Positions 17,701 to 26,344 of a DNA stretch of 64,000 bases are shown here, piece after piece; position 1 is the first letter of the stretch; the number at the start of each line of letters is the position of its first letter. The stretch is from Micromonospora citrea. GTDB lineage: Bacteria; Actinomycetota; Actinomycetes; Mycobacteriales; Micromonosporaceae. Below the pieces are notes generated by a model. That model was not told the origin of the DNA. It searched no databases and was given only the letters and a program-made list of their open reading frames with translations. The stretch lies in contig NZ_FMHZ01000002.1 of the NCBI RefSeq assembly GCF_900090315.1, forward strand, positions 2,334,501 through 2,398,500. The letters run 5' to 3'. The translations under genes were made by a program, and so were the position numbers.

Positions 17701-20483
17701 CTGCCGACGACGGCGTCGAACCAGGTCTGCGCCCGGCGCCACTGCCAGCGGTGCGGGCAGTCGGCCCCGGTGCCGCCGAGCGCGGTCGCGGTGCCGTCCT
17801 CGATCTGGGCGGTCCAGCCCGGCGCGGCCGGCCGCAGCCGTTCCGCGAGCTGGGCGAAGCGCTGGGCGTCGGGGCGCAGCGCGGCGAGCCGGCGCACCTC
17901 GGCGAGGATGCCGTCCCAGCCGGCCAGGTCGGCGTGCTGGCGGGTCTGGTCGAGCAGCCGCCACAGCTCGCTGGCGTCCGTGCTGGACATGCCCTCCTGC
18001 AGGGTCGCGCCGAGGGCCCGCTCGTCGGCGATCAGGCGGTCGTGGTCGAACACCGTCGCGCACCGGGAGACCAGGTCGGTGAGGGCGGTGAGCCGGCGTA
18101 CGTCGACCGCCTGCTCGGCGCGGGGCACCAGCCGGCGGACGGCGGCGTGCAGGGTGGGCCAGCGGCGCCGGTCCCAGTCGAGCGCGGTGGCGGCGTCGGT
18201 GAGCAGCCGGCCCACCCACAGGTCGGGCTGGTCGCCGAGGTCGGTGGGCAGGTCGAGCAGCTGCCGCCATTCGGTCCACCGGGTGTTCAGCTCCTGGCGC
18301 AGCCGCAGCCGAGTGACGTGTGCGACGGCGATGTCGACGTCGTCGGTGGTGCGCAGGGCCTCGCCGTCGATACGGCAGTCGGCGGCCAACCGGGCGAGGG
18401 TGCCCTGGAAGAGCCGGTTGACGCCCTTGCCGGTCGCGAACCGCTGCCGCAGCTCGGCGAGCTGGGCGAGGAGGCGGCGCGGCTCGGCGAGCTGCGTCTC
18501 GGGGACGTTCACCTGGTGACCGGCCAGCGTCCGGGCCGCCGCGGTCAGGTCGGCAAGCGCGCGCTGGCAGGCCGTCACGTGGTCCTGCCACATGGTCTGC
18601 CAGTTCGGGTCGGCCTGGAGCAGGGTGGCGAGCCGGTCGGTCCACGCGCCCTCCCGCCCGGCGAGCAGCGTCAGCGCCTGGCGCAGCTCCCCGACGAGGT
18701 CGTCGAGGGCCGGCCGGCCGATGGCGCGTACCTCCGGCAGGACCACCCCGGCGGCGGCGAGCCGGTCGAGTTCCTCCCGGACGGCCGCGAGTTCGCGCCG
18801 CGCGGCGAGGACGGCCGCCTCGGCGGGCAGCTCGGCCGCCGTGGGCAGGTGCCGCATCGCCTGCGCGCGGTCCTGCGCGACCGTACGGCGGGCGATGTCG
18901 AGCAGCTCGGTGAACTCCTCGACGCTCAGCGGGGCCTCGGCGTCGGGCGGTAGGGCGTCGGGGATGTCGCCGTAGCGGTCGGCCTGCTCCCGCAGCCAGT
19001 TTCCGACGTCGCTCGGCGACAGCCGGATGCCGTCGATCTCGTAGTGCGCGGACTCGTTCTCGGCCATCGTCCGCAGGCCGGCGAGCGCCTGGCCGAGGTC
19101 CCGCTCGGCCTCTTCGAGCTGGCGGCGAAGCCGGTCGACCCGCTGTTGTTCGCTCCGCCTGTCGAGGGTCGCCCCACGGTCGGAGAGCTCGCGGGCGGCC
19201 AGCTGGAGCTGCACGAGCTGGTCGGTGGAGCGGCCGAGCACCGCCAGGCACAGCGACTGGATCTCCTGCGGCAGGCCGTCGCGCAGGACCCGCAGCGGGT
19301 CCTCCTTCTGCGCCACCACGAGCACCCGCTTGCCGTGCGCCATGAGGTGGCAGATGAGGTTGCGGATGGTGTGGGTCTTGCCGGTGCCGGGCGGTCCCTG
19401 CACGGCGACGTTGCGGTGCTGCGCCAGCCGGCGCGCGATGGACTCCTGCGCCTCGTTGGTCGGCAGCGGCATGAGCAGCCGCTCCCCCAGCGGCGCCCAC
19501 CGCGCCGGCTGGTCCTGCGGCATCTCCAGCCGGCTCGGCTCGTGCGCCAGGACGGCGGCCAGTGCGCCGATGCTCGCGGTGTCTCCGGCGAGCAGCCGGG
19601 CGCGAAGCTCCTCCAGGAAGCGGCGCAGCATCCGCTGGCGGGGGCGCAGGAAGAGCACGCCGGTGTCGTGGACGTGCGGGCCGGCCGGTGCCGCCGCCCC
19701 GCGGTCCCGGACGACGGGGTCGTGGCCCATCCGGCGCAGGGCCCGCTCGAAGAACTCGACCCGGTCGAGGTCCTGCCACACGTCGAGGTCGATTTGGCCG
19801 CCGGGGCCGGCAAGCGCGAGCAGTTGGCCGAGGTAGCGCTCGTCGAGGCCGGTCAGCGGGTCGGTCTGCAACCGGGCGGCGCCCTGCGGCACCACGGTGA
19901 CCGTCGACCGGTCGGCGTCGAACTCGATGGCGACCGGCGTCACCACCAGCGGGTACTGCACGCGGTGCCCGCCGACCTCGACGCGGATGACGCCGTGCCC
20001 CCACACCAGCTCGTGCGTGGCCGCGTTCATGTCGACGCGGTGCTTCAGGTCGAACAGGCTGCGGTGCAGGTCCCGTGCCGCCTCCGTACGCCGGGCCTGG
20101 TCGGCCCAGGGGCGCCACTCCCGCTCACGCCACTGCGCGAACCGTTCCTGGAGCCTCCCGATCGTCTCCTCGTCGCCCGCGAGCCGGGGCTCGGCCGCGT
20201 ACGACGACGGCCCGGCCAGGTACGGGGCGAACTCGCTCGGCGTCCGGATCGGCTTGGCGGCAGCGGGCAGGCCGACCCGCAGCCAGCTGCCGTCGGTGGA
20301 GACACCCACCTCGCAGGCGGCGTGATCCGGGAGGTCGTGCTGCCAGAAGGCGTCGGCCGTGGGCACCGTCCGGGCCGGCTTCTCCATCTGGGCCCGCACG
20401 GCCATCAGGTACTCGACCAGGGAGGTGGCCCGGTCCAGGATCAGCGCGGGCGATTCCGTCGAGGACGTGGAGGGGGAGAGCAT
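14715..20483 (-). CDS. giant SF1 helicase with Vsr-fold nuclease domain and shared C-terminal module
   Basis: A 1,922-residue protein, reading from ATG 20483 (AAAGG just upstream); the open frame continues to 20900 but looks non-coding. Walker A GPPGTGKT lies near 363-370, followed by a long charged, probably coiled-coil insert. Walker B VIVDEASQAD lies near 1030, and C-terminal helicase motifs SYTFQGDERD and NVAASRARD follow. Residues about 1310-1420 form a REase/MTES_1575-like nuclease domain (YRIDFVL, IECDGDAYHG) with Asp and Glu in place. A proline/serine-rich linker precedes a 1634-1758 module matching the end of the convergent neighbour. The C-terminal 80 residues (NPTLLLRMV, DGFTALWERGR) resemble a tail seen in other nuclease-type proteins. 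Base composition drops from very GC-rich to moderate near 16.2 kb, at the end of the nuclease domain. Probable DNA-targeting defence effector. Confidence 0.82.
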   Translation of the reverse strand: MLSPSTSSTESPALILDRATSLVEYLMAVRAQMEKPARTVPTADAFWQHDLPDHAACEVGVSTDGSWLRVGLPAAAKPIRTPSEFAPYLAGPSSYAAEPRLAGDEETIGRLQERFAQWREREWRPWADQARRTEAARDLHRSLFDLKHRVDMNAATHELVWGHGVIRVEVGGHRVQYPLVVTPVAIEFDADRSTVTVVPQGAARLQTDPLTGLDERYLGQLLALAGPGGQIDLDVWQDLDRVEFFERALRRMGHDPVVRDRGAAAPAGPHVHDTGVLFLRPRQRMLRRFLEELRARLLAGDTASIGALAAVLAHEPSRLEMPQDQPARWAPLGERLLMPLPTNEAQESIARRLAQHRNVAVQGPPGTGKTHTIRNLICHLMAHGKRVLVVAQKEDPLRVLRDGLPQEIQSLCLAVLGRSTDQLVQLQLAARELSDRGATLDRRSEQQRVDRLRRQLEEAERDLGQALAGLRTMAENESAHYEIDGIRLSPSDVGNWLREQADRYGDIPDALPPDAEAPLSVEEFTELLDIARRTVAQDRAQAMRHLPTAAELPAEAAVLAARRELAAVREELDRLAAAGVVLPEVRAIGRPALDDLVGELRQALTLLAGREGAWTDRLATLLQADPNWQTMWQDHVTACQRALADLTAAARTLAGHQVNVPETQLAEPRRLLAQLAELRQRFATGKGVNRLFQGTLARLAADCRIDGEALRTTDDVDIAVAHVTRLRLRQELNTRWTEWRQLLDLPTDLGDQPDLWVGRLLTDAATALDWDRRRWPTLHAAVRRLVPRAEQAVDVRRLTALTDLVSRCATVFDHDRLIADERALGATLQEGMSSTDASELWRLLDQTRQHADLAGWDGILAEVRRLAALRPDAQRFAQLAERLRPAAPGWTAQIEDGTATALGGTGADCPHRWQWRRAQTWFDAVVGSVDPVALGRRIEQTRERIRRLTQELVVASSWLEVSKALDDRRRAALADWTTALRKIGKGTGKNAAQWQAHAQRAMNAAVDAVPVWVMSVDRAIEQFAGGAHFDVVIVDEASQADMFSLPILSLAERAVVVGDDQQIGPQLSFVGTVTGLINSHLVDVPSAEHFDPESSLYDHAVRRSPERILLTEHFRSVPAIIGFSSQTYYGGEIEPLRTDRPAGIGEPVIAVHVPEGIRQDLPTYGNVNVAEAEALVERVAAIVADPAYDGRTIGVVSLLSTSGQALYLLARLRETVGEEEMERRRLRVGDSYTFQGDERDIVLVSTVVSPHNGVVSAFTKRDHHRRVNVAASRARDQLWVFHSVQPADLREDDARGLLLTYCQNVTAAEEAYDDLEKRCDSDFERAVLRRILRRGYRPLPQFRIGGYRIDFVLPAPDGRRLAIECDGDAYHGPDQWESDMRRQAILERVGNCVFVRIRGSVFSRDPEAALEPLWQRIDELGIMFAEPTLESPRALPAVDATNPTIVVDDVARDGEALSSEPHPALTGGPTTAGASASTADGSAWMHIDQETTSDGSAAAGPQPIVETQALDNLPDLGATAPRPLAEPVQTSGNASALRQGDIKVEISAVDEPSARQSEPVAEARPLNQLRPEVPSDPDEQAKPRLASTGLPRQAARDSDAGQPKEWTTPPPADGQGSLPAPSLEDSTMEPEPPVPAGYDSLAWLRPYEAQAAITSYQQRSDIPIRHDGKVLGWARFHPGTSAEARTHRANIRIDRTGPDGPEVVCWVHQNEAKAVIQAASRRRNIFWEVPHGGRGGLVQYFSPTSPAAVRHRSVTRLLRSVEHVPTGATDSGAGNTQDIAKPVEERDAERPQRQATMQKAEGVSRARADLTASTTQGTSEQSGLERAFHQAMVRILVRARDEANYNPTLLLRMVTEMGGLVAARRLLHNPVVSDGFTALWERGRVDLTVEALVLQAEFHPLFTEGELTVASCRVKGAGSRSS

Positions 20484-21026
20484 GCGGCACCTTTGGTTCT
20501 GGGGGATGGATCTGCCACGGCGAGGCCGGCTCAACCCGTTGTCAGGAGGCCGACCCCGCCTGATCGGTGGGGGTGGCCGGGGCGGCGTGGGACGGACGTG
20601 GGAACGCGGGCGCCCGACAGGTGCCGGTGGCGTGGGCACGTCCACGTGACGCCTTGACCGGCCTGCCGTCGCACAAGCTGACCGCGACCTTCGCGCAGGC
20701 CCACAGCTCCCACCTCCCCACTGGCGGTCCCCGGACCCTACCCGCACGAGTCCTGCCTGCGGGACCCCCCGATGTTCCACCGATCGGCCGGCGTGGGTCG
20801 ACCTCTTCCCGCCGTCAATTGCCTCCGAGGTCAATATTGCGCCGAGGCAACTACCTGCCGGTGATCTCCGCCTCGCCTGTTCAGCGGCGAACGGCGTCAC
20901 CGGTCAGACGTCGCGGCCTCCTACCGCAGGGTCACCCCTGCGGATGGTCGACGCACGCCCACGGCGCGCCACTGTCGGAGATGCGACAGCTGACGGGTCC
21001 GGTGCGGCCCGACCGGTCGGGAACGG
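20484..21026. other. intergenic stretch, probable helicase promoter
   Basis: No convincing gene is seen. A comparatively AT-rich patch near 20815-20850 carries an inverted repeat (TTGCCTC at 20819-20825, GAGGCAA at 20844-20850) around AATATT, which could be an operator or promoter element for the leftward helicase gene. The remaining open frames have no ribosome-binding site or family resemblance. Confidence 0.3.
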
Positions 21027-22211
21027 TCAGCGCAGTGCGGGCGCGGAGCCGACCGCCTGCTTGAGGCACGCGTCGACGTCCGTCACGTGGTACACCCGCT
21101 CCGTCGCCTCGATCCCGTCGAGGAACATCGCGTACACGGCCGCCATCCGCAGCGCCGCGACCGGCCGCAGCAGCTCGACGGCCCGCTCCGGCTCGCACCC
21201 CGGCACGGCGGCCCGCCACCGCGCGCACCACTCGGACAGCACCGGAGCGGCGGCGTCGGCGGGCAGCCCCTCGGTCAGCCGCAGCACGTCGAACGCCGGG
21301 TGTCCCACGAACGCGTCACCCCAGTCGATGACGACGTTCCGCCCCTCGCAGCCGCGCACGTTGCCGGGGTGCAGGTCCCCGTGCACCAGCGTCTCCGGCA
21401 GCCCGCATCCGCCCACCTCGTCGAGCCGCGCCGCCAGCCCCGCCAGCAGGGGCGCCACCGACGAGGTGTCGTGGCCGGCGAGCCGGTCCCGGATCCAGCC
21501 GGCGAGGCGAGGGGCGCGCAGGTCCGGCACGCCCGCCGCCACCAGCTCCGCCACATCCGGGACCGACCGCACCTGCACCGGGTGGAAGTCGGCCGCCATG
21601 GTCAGCCGCTCCTCGATGGGCGCCCCGTAGCGGTCCTCGCCCGGCACGTGGTCGAGCAGCATCCGGCCGTCGCCGTCGTCGGCGAGCAGCGTCGAGGTCT
21701 TCCCCGGCGCCGCGCGGCCGAGCCAGCGCAGCACGGCGGCCTCGTGCCGGAAGAACACCGGCACCTGCTTCAGCCAGGCCGTGCCGCCGGGCCCGTCGAG
21801 CCGCCAGACCGCCGACAGGTTCCAGGTGCGCTGCTGGGTGACGGTCTCGACCGGCCGGCCGAGCCGCCGCAGCTCCCCCGTCGCCCACGCCAGGCTGCGC
21901 GCCGGGCCGCCCGGTTCGGCGTACGGGGCGCGCAGCGGGTCCGCCGACAGCTCCATCTTCGCCGGGGCGAGCGGCGTGGCGGGCGGCTCGTCGACCTGTC
22001 CGAGGTACGTCACCGCGCCGCCGACGGTGCCGGTGTCGTCCCCGCCGAGCAGGCGCAGGACGACGACCTCGACGCCGTACCGTCGGCGGGCCTCGGCCAC
22101 GACGGGGGCGACCTCCTGCCACCACGGCGACGGCACGTCGAAGGGTGGCAGGGCACCCAGCGGGGTGCCGGCGGCGTCGACCAGGGCGAGGGTAACGGTG
22201 CGGTGGGACAC
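21027..22211 (-). CDS. aminoglycoside phosphotransferase (APH) family protein
   Basis: A 394-residue cytoplasmic kinase-fold protein. The catalytic loop LVHGDLHPGNV and the metal-binding segment VIDWGDAFVGHPAFD identify the APH/choline-kinase superfamily. The N-terminal 110 residues are an extension without a recognised domain. Most actinomycete members of this type phosphorylate unknown small molecules, so antibiotic resistance should not be assumed. The GTG start at 22211 lacks a strong Shine-Dalgarno site, so the true start could be further inside. It stands alone, leftward, between the helicase and the sigma-like gene. Confidence 0.8.
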   Translation of the reverse strand: MSHRTVTLALVDAAGTPLGALPPFDVPSPWWQEVAPVVAEARRRYGVEVVVLRLLGGDDTGTVGGAVTYLGQVDEPPATPLAPAKMELSADPLRAPYAEPGGPARSLAWATGELRRLGRPVETVTQQRTWNLSAVWRLDGPGGTAWLKQVPVFFRHEAAVLRWLGRAAPGKTSTLLADDGDGRMLLDHVPGEDRYGAPIEERLTMAADFHPVQVRSVPDVAELVAAGVPDLRAPRLAGWIRDRLAGHDTSSVAPLLAGLAARLDEVGGCGLPETLVHGDLHPGNVRGCEGRNVVIDWGDAFVGHPAFDVLRLTEGLPADAAAPVLSEWCARWRAAVPGCEPERAVELLRPVAALRMAAVYAMFLDGIEATERVYHVTDVDACLKQAVGSAPALR

Positions 22212-22410
22212 GCCGGCACGCTACCGGCGCTCGGCGAGCCCGTGCGACTTGTTAACACCCCACGTCGCGCCGGCCGCCGGGGCATGCCGTGGGCGAGCTG
22301 TTGGCCGGTACTTTCCGAACGTGTCCCGACGACGACGTGAGTTTGTGTGACCTGGACGGGTGCCGACCAGTCTCCACGTAGGTACGAGGATGTCTCGTGA
22401 AGGCGAGGTT

Positions 22411-23952
22411 GTGAGCGTGACCGATCACGCGTACCCGATCAGGACCGACATGTCGACGGTGGTGGACGCCGCGCGTCGGGGCGACCAGGCGGCGTTGGAC
22501 GCGCTCGTCTCGCACTACCTGCCGCTCGTCTACAACATCGTGGGCCGGGCACTGAACCGGTCGGCGGATGTCGACGACGTCGTGCAGAACACGATGTTGA
22601 GCGTCGTGCGAGGGCTGGCGGGCGTGCGCGACCCGCGGCTCTTCCGCTCGTGGCTGGTGGCCGTCACCATGAACGAGGTCCGCGCCTCCCGTCAGCACCA
22701 GCGCGCCACGCCGGCGCCGCCGGAGGACATCGACAGTGTGATCGACCCGGGTTCCGACTTCGAGGACCTGACCCTGACCCGGCTCCGCCTTTCCGACCAA
22801 CGCCGCGAGGTCGCCCTGGCCACGCGCTGGCTGGACGACGACCACCGCCACCTGCTGTCCCTGTGGTGGCTGGTCGAGGCCGGTCACCTCTCCCGCGCCG
22901 ACCTGGTCGACGCCCTGGGACTGGAGCCGCACCACGTGACCGTCCGCGTGGCCCGGATGAAGGCGCAGCTGGACACCGCTCGGTTGGTGGTGCGGGCCCT
23001 GGCCGCCCGGCCCGGCTGCGCGGGCCTGCTCGACACGGCCGCCGACTGGGACGGCCGGCCGGCGCCGGTGTGGCGTAAGCGGTTGGCGCGGCACATCCGG
23101 ACCTGCGCGTACTGCCCGGACGCCACGTCGGACCTGGTCCCGGCCGAGCGGCTGCTGGCCGGCCTGGCGCTCACGCCGATCCCGGTCGCTCTCGCCTCGC
23201 ACGTCACGCAGCGGATGCGTGCCGCCGCCGGCGCGTCGCGGGGTGCCGCGGAGGCGGGCGCGCACGCGAAGACCGCCGGGTTGCTGGGGCAGGCACTGTC
23301 CCTGCCCAAGGCCCTGGTCGGCGTCCTCGCGGCCGTCGCCGTGGTCGGCGGCGGAGGCTTCATCGTCTCCGGCTACTCCGCCGAGCCGAGCCGGCGGCCG
23401 GCGGGCGCGACGGGCGCGCAGTCGTCGACCGCGATCACCGTGCCCGCCGCCGAGCCGACCGGGCCCGCGCCCGCGTCGCCCTCCCCGACGGCGCTCGACA
23501 GGTCGCCGACCCCCTCACGATCGAGCCCCGCCGCCACGAAGTCGCCGACGCCGAGCAGGTCGCCGAGGACCAAGTCGCCGACGCCGACGAAGTCACCGAC
23601 CCGGGCCGCCGCCACGTCCACCGGCGTGTCCGCGGCGGAGCAGCGGCTGCTGGTGCTGCTCAACGAGCGGCGCCGCGCGCTCGGGCTGCCCGAGGTGAGG
23701 CTGCGCACGACGGAGCATCGCGCCGCGGAGTCCTGCGTGAAGCGGAACCTGGACGCCGGCACCTTCGAGCACTGCGGCCACGAGGTCCTGTGGGCGTCCT
23801 CGGGCAACTCCTCACCCGAGCAGATGATCGAGGCGTGGTTCAACAGCCCCGGGCACAGGACCGCGCTGACCTACGCCAGCTCCCGCTACGCCGGCCCCGC
23901 CATCGTCTGGAACGGCACCCGCCAGATCGCCGCCATCAACATCGACTACTGA
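22411..23952 (+). CDS. ECF-type sigma factor fused to anti-sigma-like zinc motif, TM helix and CAP domain
   Basis: A 513-residue composite. Residues about 12-80 are sigma region 2 (VSHYLPLVYNIVGRALN, DVDDVVQNTM). About 110-190 is a region 4-like stretch. His228-x3-Cys232-x2-Cys235 is the zinc signature of anti-sigma factors. A single hydrophobic helix at about 304-322 is followed by an outward Ser/Pro/Thr/Lys stalk with repeated KSPTP units. The last 105 residues are a CAP/SCP (PR-1-like) domain (LNERRRALGLPEV, FNSPGHR). GTG 22411 was chosen for its GAAGGCGAGG; ATG 22390 is an in-frame alternative. The layout implies a membrane-held transcription factor with an extracellular sensor, possibly released by proteolysis. 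Sigma factors with built-in anti-sigma tails are known in actinobacteria; the CAP sensor makes this one unusual. Confidence 0.8.
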   Translation: MSVTDHAYPIRTDMSTVVDAARRGDQAALDALVSHYLPLVYNIVGRALNRSADVDDVVQNTMLSVVRGLAGVRDPRLFRSWLVAVTMNEVRASRQHQRATPAPPEDIDSVIDPGSDFEDLTLTRLRLSDQRREVALATRWLDDDHRHLLSLWWLVEAGHLSRADLVDALGLEPHHVTVRVARMKAQLDTARLVVRALAARPGCAGLLDTAADWDGRPAPVWRKRLARHIRTCAYCPDATSDLVPAERLLAGLALTPIPVALASHVTQRMRAAAGASRGAAEAGAHAKTAGLLGQALSLPKALVGVLAAVAVVGGGGFIVSGYSAEPSRRPAGATGAQSSTAITVPAAEPTGPAPASPSPTALDRSPTPSRSSPAATKSPTPSRSPRTKSPTPTKSPTRAAATSTGVSAAEQRLLVLLNERRRALGLPEVRLRTTEHRAAESCVKRNLDAGTFEHCGHEVLWASSGNSSPEQMIEAWFNSPGHRTALTYASSRYAGPAIVWNGTRQIAAINIDY

Positions 23953-24008
23953 GGCTCTCGCAAGAGCGAGGCTTCCGCACGCGCAGGGCGCCGCAGCGCC
24001 GACGGCGC

Positions 24009-24043
24009 GACCGGCCCGACGCCAACCCGGCGCCGGGCCGGTC
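24009..24043 (+). terminator. GC-rich hairpin after sigma/CAP gene
   Basis: GACCGGCCCG pairs perfectly with CGGGCCGGTC across a 15-base loop, 56 bases after the stop of the sigma/CAP gene. No U-tract follows, as is common in actinomycetes. Confidence 0.55.
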
Positions 24044-24178
24044 GGCTCAGTTCGCCGCCTCCGTCGTGCTCGGCACGGAATGACTCCCACATCCGCAGCG
24101 GGCGTCCGGACATACACCGTCTTGCATCGAGGCCATAGGCTCTCACCGACGGTGCCGGTAACCTCACCGGGAGACATC

Positions 24179-26341
24179 ATGGTCCAGGGCGCAGCGGCCG
24201 ACGACACACAGCCGGAGCAGCAGCCGGAGCACCCTCCGCAGGCGCAGGCGCAGGCGCAGGCGCCCCCGCCGCCGGCGCACGGCAGCCCAGCGACGGGTCC
24301 GGCGCCGGCTCAGCCCGGCCCACCGGCCATCCCGCCGCCCGCCCAGGTCGGCCCGCCGCCGGTTCCGCCGCCCGCCCAGGTCGGCCCGCCGCCGGTTCCG
24401 CCACCCGCGCACACCGGCCCGCCGCTGCCGCCGCCGTCCCCCGCCGCCGGGACGGCCGTGCCGCCGCAGTACCGGCCGGGGGTCACGCCGGGGCAGCCGT
24501 GGGCGGGCGCGCCGGGACAGCCGTGGGCGGGCGCGCCGCTGCGCACCACCACGCCCCCGCCGTACCCGGACTGTCCGCCTGCGCCACCGCGGCCGCGCCG
24601 CAACCACACCCCGCTCTTCCTCGGCCTCGGCGGCGGCGCCCTCGCGCTGCTGCTGGTCTGCGCCCTGCTCGGCGTCTTCCTGGTCCGCACCGTCGGCGAC
24701 GACCCCGACGCGCCGCCGCCCCTCGACCCGCACGTCGCACGGCAGGTCGCGGCGGCCGGCGACCTGGCCGCCGCGGCGGTCACGGTGGCGGGCGTGCCCG
24801 GCGCCCGCTACACCGGCTGGTTCACCGACGACGACGGCGACCGGGTCACCGTCGACGCGCGGGTCACCGCCGAGGGCTCGACGCTGGCGCAGCTCGGCGT
24901 GAACGGCCACCGCCTCCAGGCGCTGGACACCGGGGAACGCACCTTCGTCAGGGCCCCCGCCGCCTACTGGCGGAGCACGGGCGTACGGGCCGACGTCGTC
25001 ACCGAGTACGGCCGGCAGTGGGTGCAGGTCGCCGACGACCACTTCGGCCTCGACCTCGGCGACTCGCTGGCCCCGTCGACCCTGGCCGACGTGCTGGCGG
25101 GCGAAGGCGTCACCGACCTGCCGGTGCCCGGCGCCACCACGACGATCGACGGCGTGCCGGTGCAGGTCATCGACGCGGGTGGGCTGACGGTCCACGTGAC
25201 CACCACCGAGCCACGGCAGGTCGTCCGGGTGGCGGCACGGGCGGGCAGCGGCCCGACGGTCACCGGCACCCGCAACGACGACGGGTCGGGCGGCGTACGG
25301 CTGATCGCCCGGGGCGCGCGGGCCGACGGCGAGTTCGAGTTCGGCTTCGCCCGCCTCACCCCGGAGGAGGTCGAGGAGTTCTTCCGCACCCTGGCCACGC
25401 GCGTGCAGGAGCTGCGCAACTCGGTCGACTCCCAGGTCAGGTTCACCCTCGACGGGGCGATCACCCTCGCACCGTGCACGGTCAACGGATGCCGCGCCAA
25501 CGTGACGGTGTCGAACCGGGTGGTGTCGAGTTCGCCGTACCTGTCGGTCAACCGGCCGGTCAACGCGTCCATCACCACCTCGATGACGCTGGACGGCCGC
25601 CCGATCGCCACCTGCACCACCACGAAGAGCATGCGGCCCAACGGCAGCGTCACCACGTCCTGCTTCGCCCGCTACCGCATCCCCCCGTCGCGCAACCCCA
25701 GGGTCCACACGGTCCGCGCCCAGGCGTCGACGGTGGCCCGGGCGCTCGTCCAGGCCGACATCAAGGCGCTCGCCGACGACCTGGCCAAGGAACTCGCCCG
25801 CAACCGGCGGCATCGCGCCACGCCGACACCCACCCCGGCCGGCACCGCGCCGAACGCCCCGAGCGGCACCGCCCAGCCGCAGGCCACCCGCAGCGCGATG
25901 GTCTTCCCCACCGCGACGGCACCGAGCCTGACGCCGGCGCAGCAGCAGGCGAAGGCCCGGGTGGAGCAGCTCGCGAGGCAGGCCTGCCGGGAGGTCGCCC
26001 GGCAGCCGCACCACACGGCCGCCACCTGGGGCACGGCCGTACACAAGCGGTTCGCCGAACTCGTCGAGGCCGAGGGCGGCAACCTGCACAGCGAGGTCTC
26101 CTACCTGCGGGGGCGCATCGCGCCGATGCGCTACAACCCGTACTTCGGGCGCATGGTCTGGCCCGCCGGCAGCGCACGCGCCGACGTCGTGGTGGGCGCC
26201 GACCCGCTGCGGCCCGAGTTCTTCCTCGACCTGAAGACCGGCGACGAGGGGCTCAAGCAGGACTGGTACGACAAGCTCCACCGCAACCTGCCGGCGCAGT
26301 ACCGCAACCGTCAGCTACCGGTGTTCGAGGTACGGTGCTGA
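24179..26341 (+). CDS. membrane-anchored protein with C-terminal PD-(D/E)XK-like toxin domain (candidate)
   Basis: A 720-residue protein. The first 140 residues are Pro/Gln/Ala-rich and include repeated PPPAQVGPPPV units. One membrane helix spans about 146-170, and the long following part would then be extracellular and partly LppX/LprG-like. After a Thr/Pro/Ala linker the last 105 residues form a separate domain: GTAVHKRFAEL (from about 618), then ARADVVVG and EFFLDLKTG (about 668-688). The Asp...Asp-x-Lys arrangement resembles the restriction-endonuclease-fold tips of polymorphic toxins. ATG 24179 follows GGGAGA; in-frame upstream codons at 24080 have no ribosome site. The next gene begins four bases after the stop, as immunity genes often do. 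Toxin function is inference. Confidence 0.6.
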   Translation: MVQGAAADDTQPEQQPEHPPQAQAQAQAPPPPAHGSPATGPAPAQPGPPAIPPPAQVGPPPVPPPAQVGPPPVPPPAHTGPPLPPPSPAAGTAVPPQYRPGVTPGQPWAGAPGQPWAGAPLRTTTPPPYPDCPPAPPRPRRNHTPLFLGLGGGALALLLVCALLGVFLVRTVGDDPDAPPPLDPHVARQVAAAGDLAAAAVTVAGVPGARYTGWFTDDDGDRVTVDARVTAEGSTLAQLGVNGHRLQALDTGERTFVRAPAAYWRSTGVRADVVTEYGRQWVQVADDHFGLDLGDSLAPSTLADVLAGEGVTDLPVPGATTTIDGVPVQVIDAGGLTVHVTTTEPRQVVRVAARAGSGPTVTGTRNDDGSGGVRLIARGARADGEFEFGFARLTPEEVEEFFRTLATRVQELRNSVDSQVRFTLDGAITLAPCTVNGCRANVTVSNRVVSSSPYLSVNRPVNASITTSMTLDGRPIATCTTTKSMRPNGSVTTSCFARYRIPPSRNPRVHTVRAQASTVARALVQADIKALADDLAKELARNRRHRATPTPTPAGTAPNAPSGTAQPQATRSAMVFPTATAPSLTPAQQQAKARVEQLARQACREVARQPHHTAATWGTAVHKRFAELVEAEGGNLHSEVSYLRGRIAPMRYNPYFGRMVWPAGSARADVVVGADPLRPEFFLDLKTGDEGLKQDWYDKLHRNLPAQYRNRQLPVFEVRC
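24335..24400 (+). repeat. 33-bp tandem repeat, two copies, coding
   Basis: Two consecutive near-identical 33-base units encode the proline-rich PPPAQVGPPPV segment of the membrane protein; a third, diverged unit follows. Being a multiple of three, copy-number change would not shift the frame. Confidence 0.8.
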
Positions 26342-26344
26342 CCG

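Noticed and set aside
16872..18953. Long rightward open frame opposite the helicase gene
   Set aside because: It is antisense to conserved helicase motifs and is dominated by Gly, Arg, Val, Asp and Leu as expected from GC-rich shadow frames.
20484..20900. Upstream extension of the helicase frame to 20900
   Set aside because: The extra 139 codons are Arg/Pro/Ser-rich, have no homology-like pattern, and ATG 20483 has AAAGG just upstream.
21027..22211. Aminoglycoside resistance gene
   Set aside because: Only superfamily motifs are visible; the protein has a long unrelated N-terminus and no close likeness to known resistance kinases.
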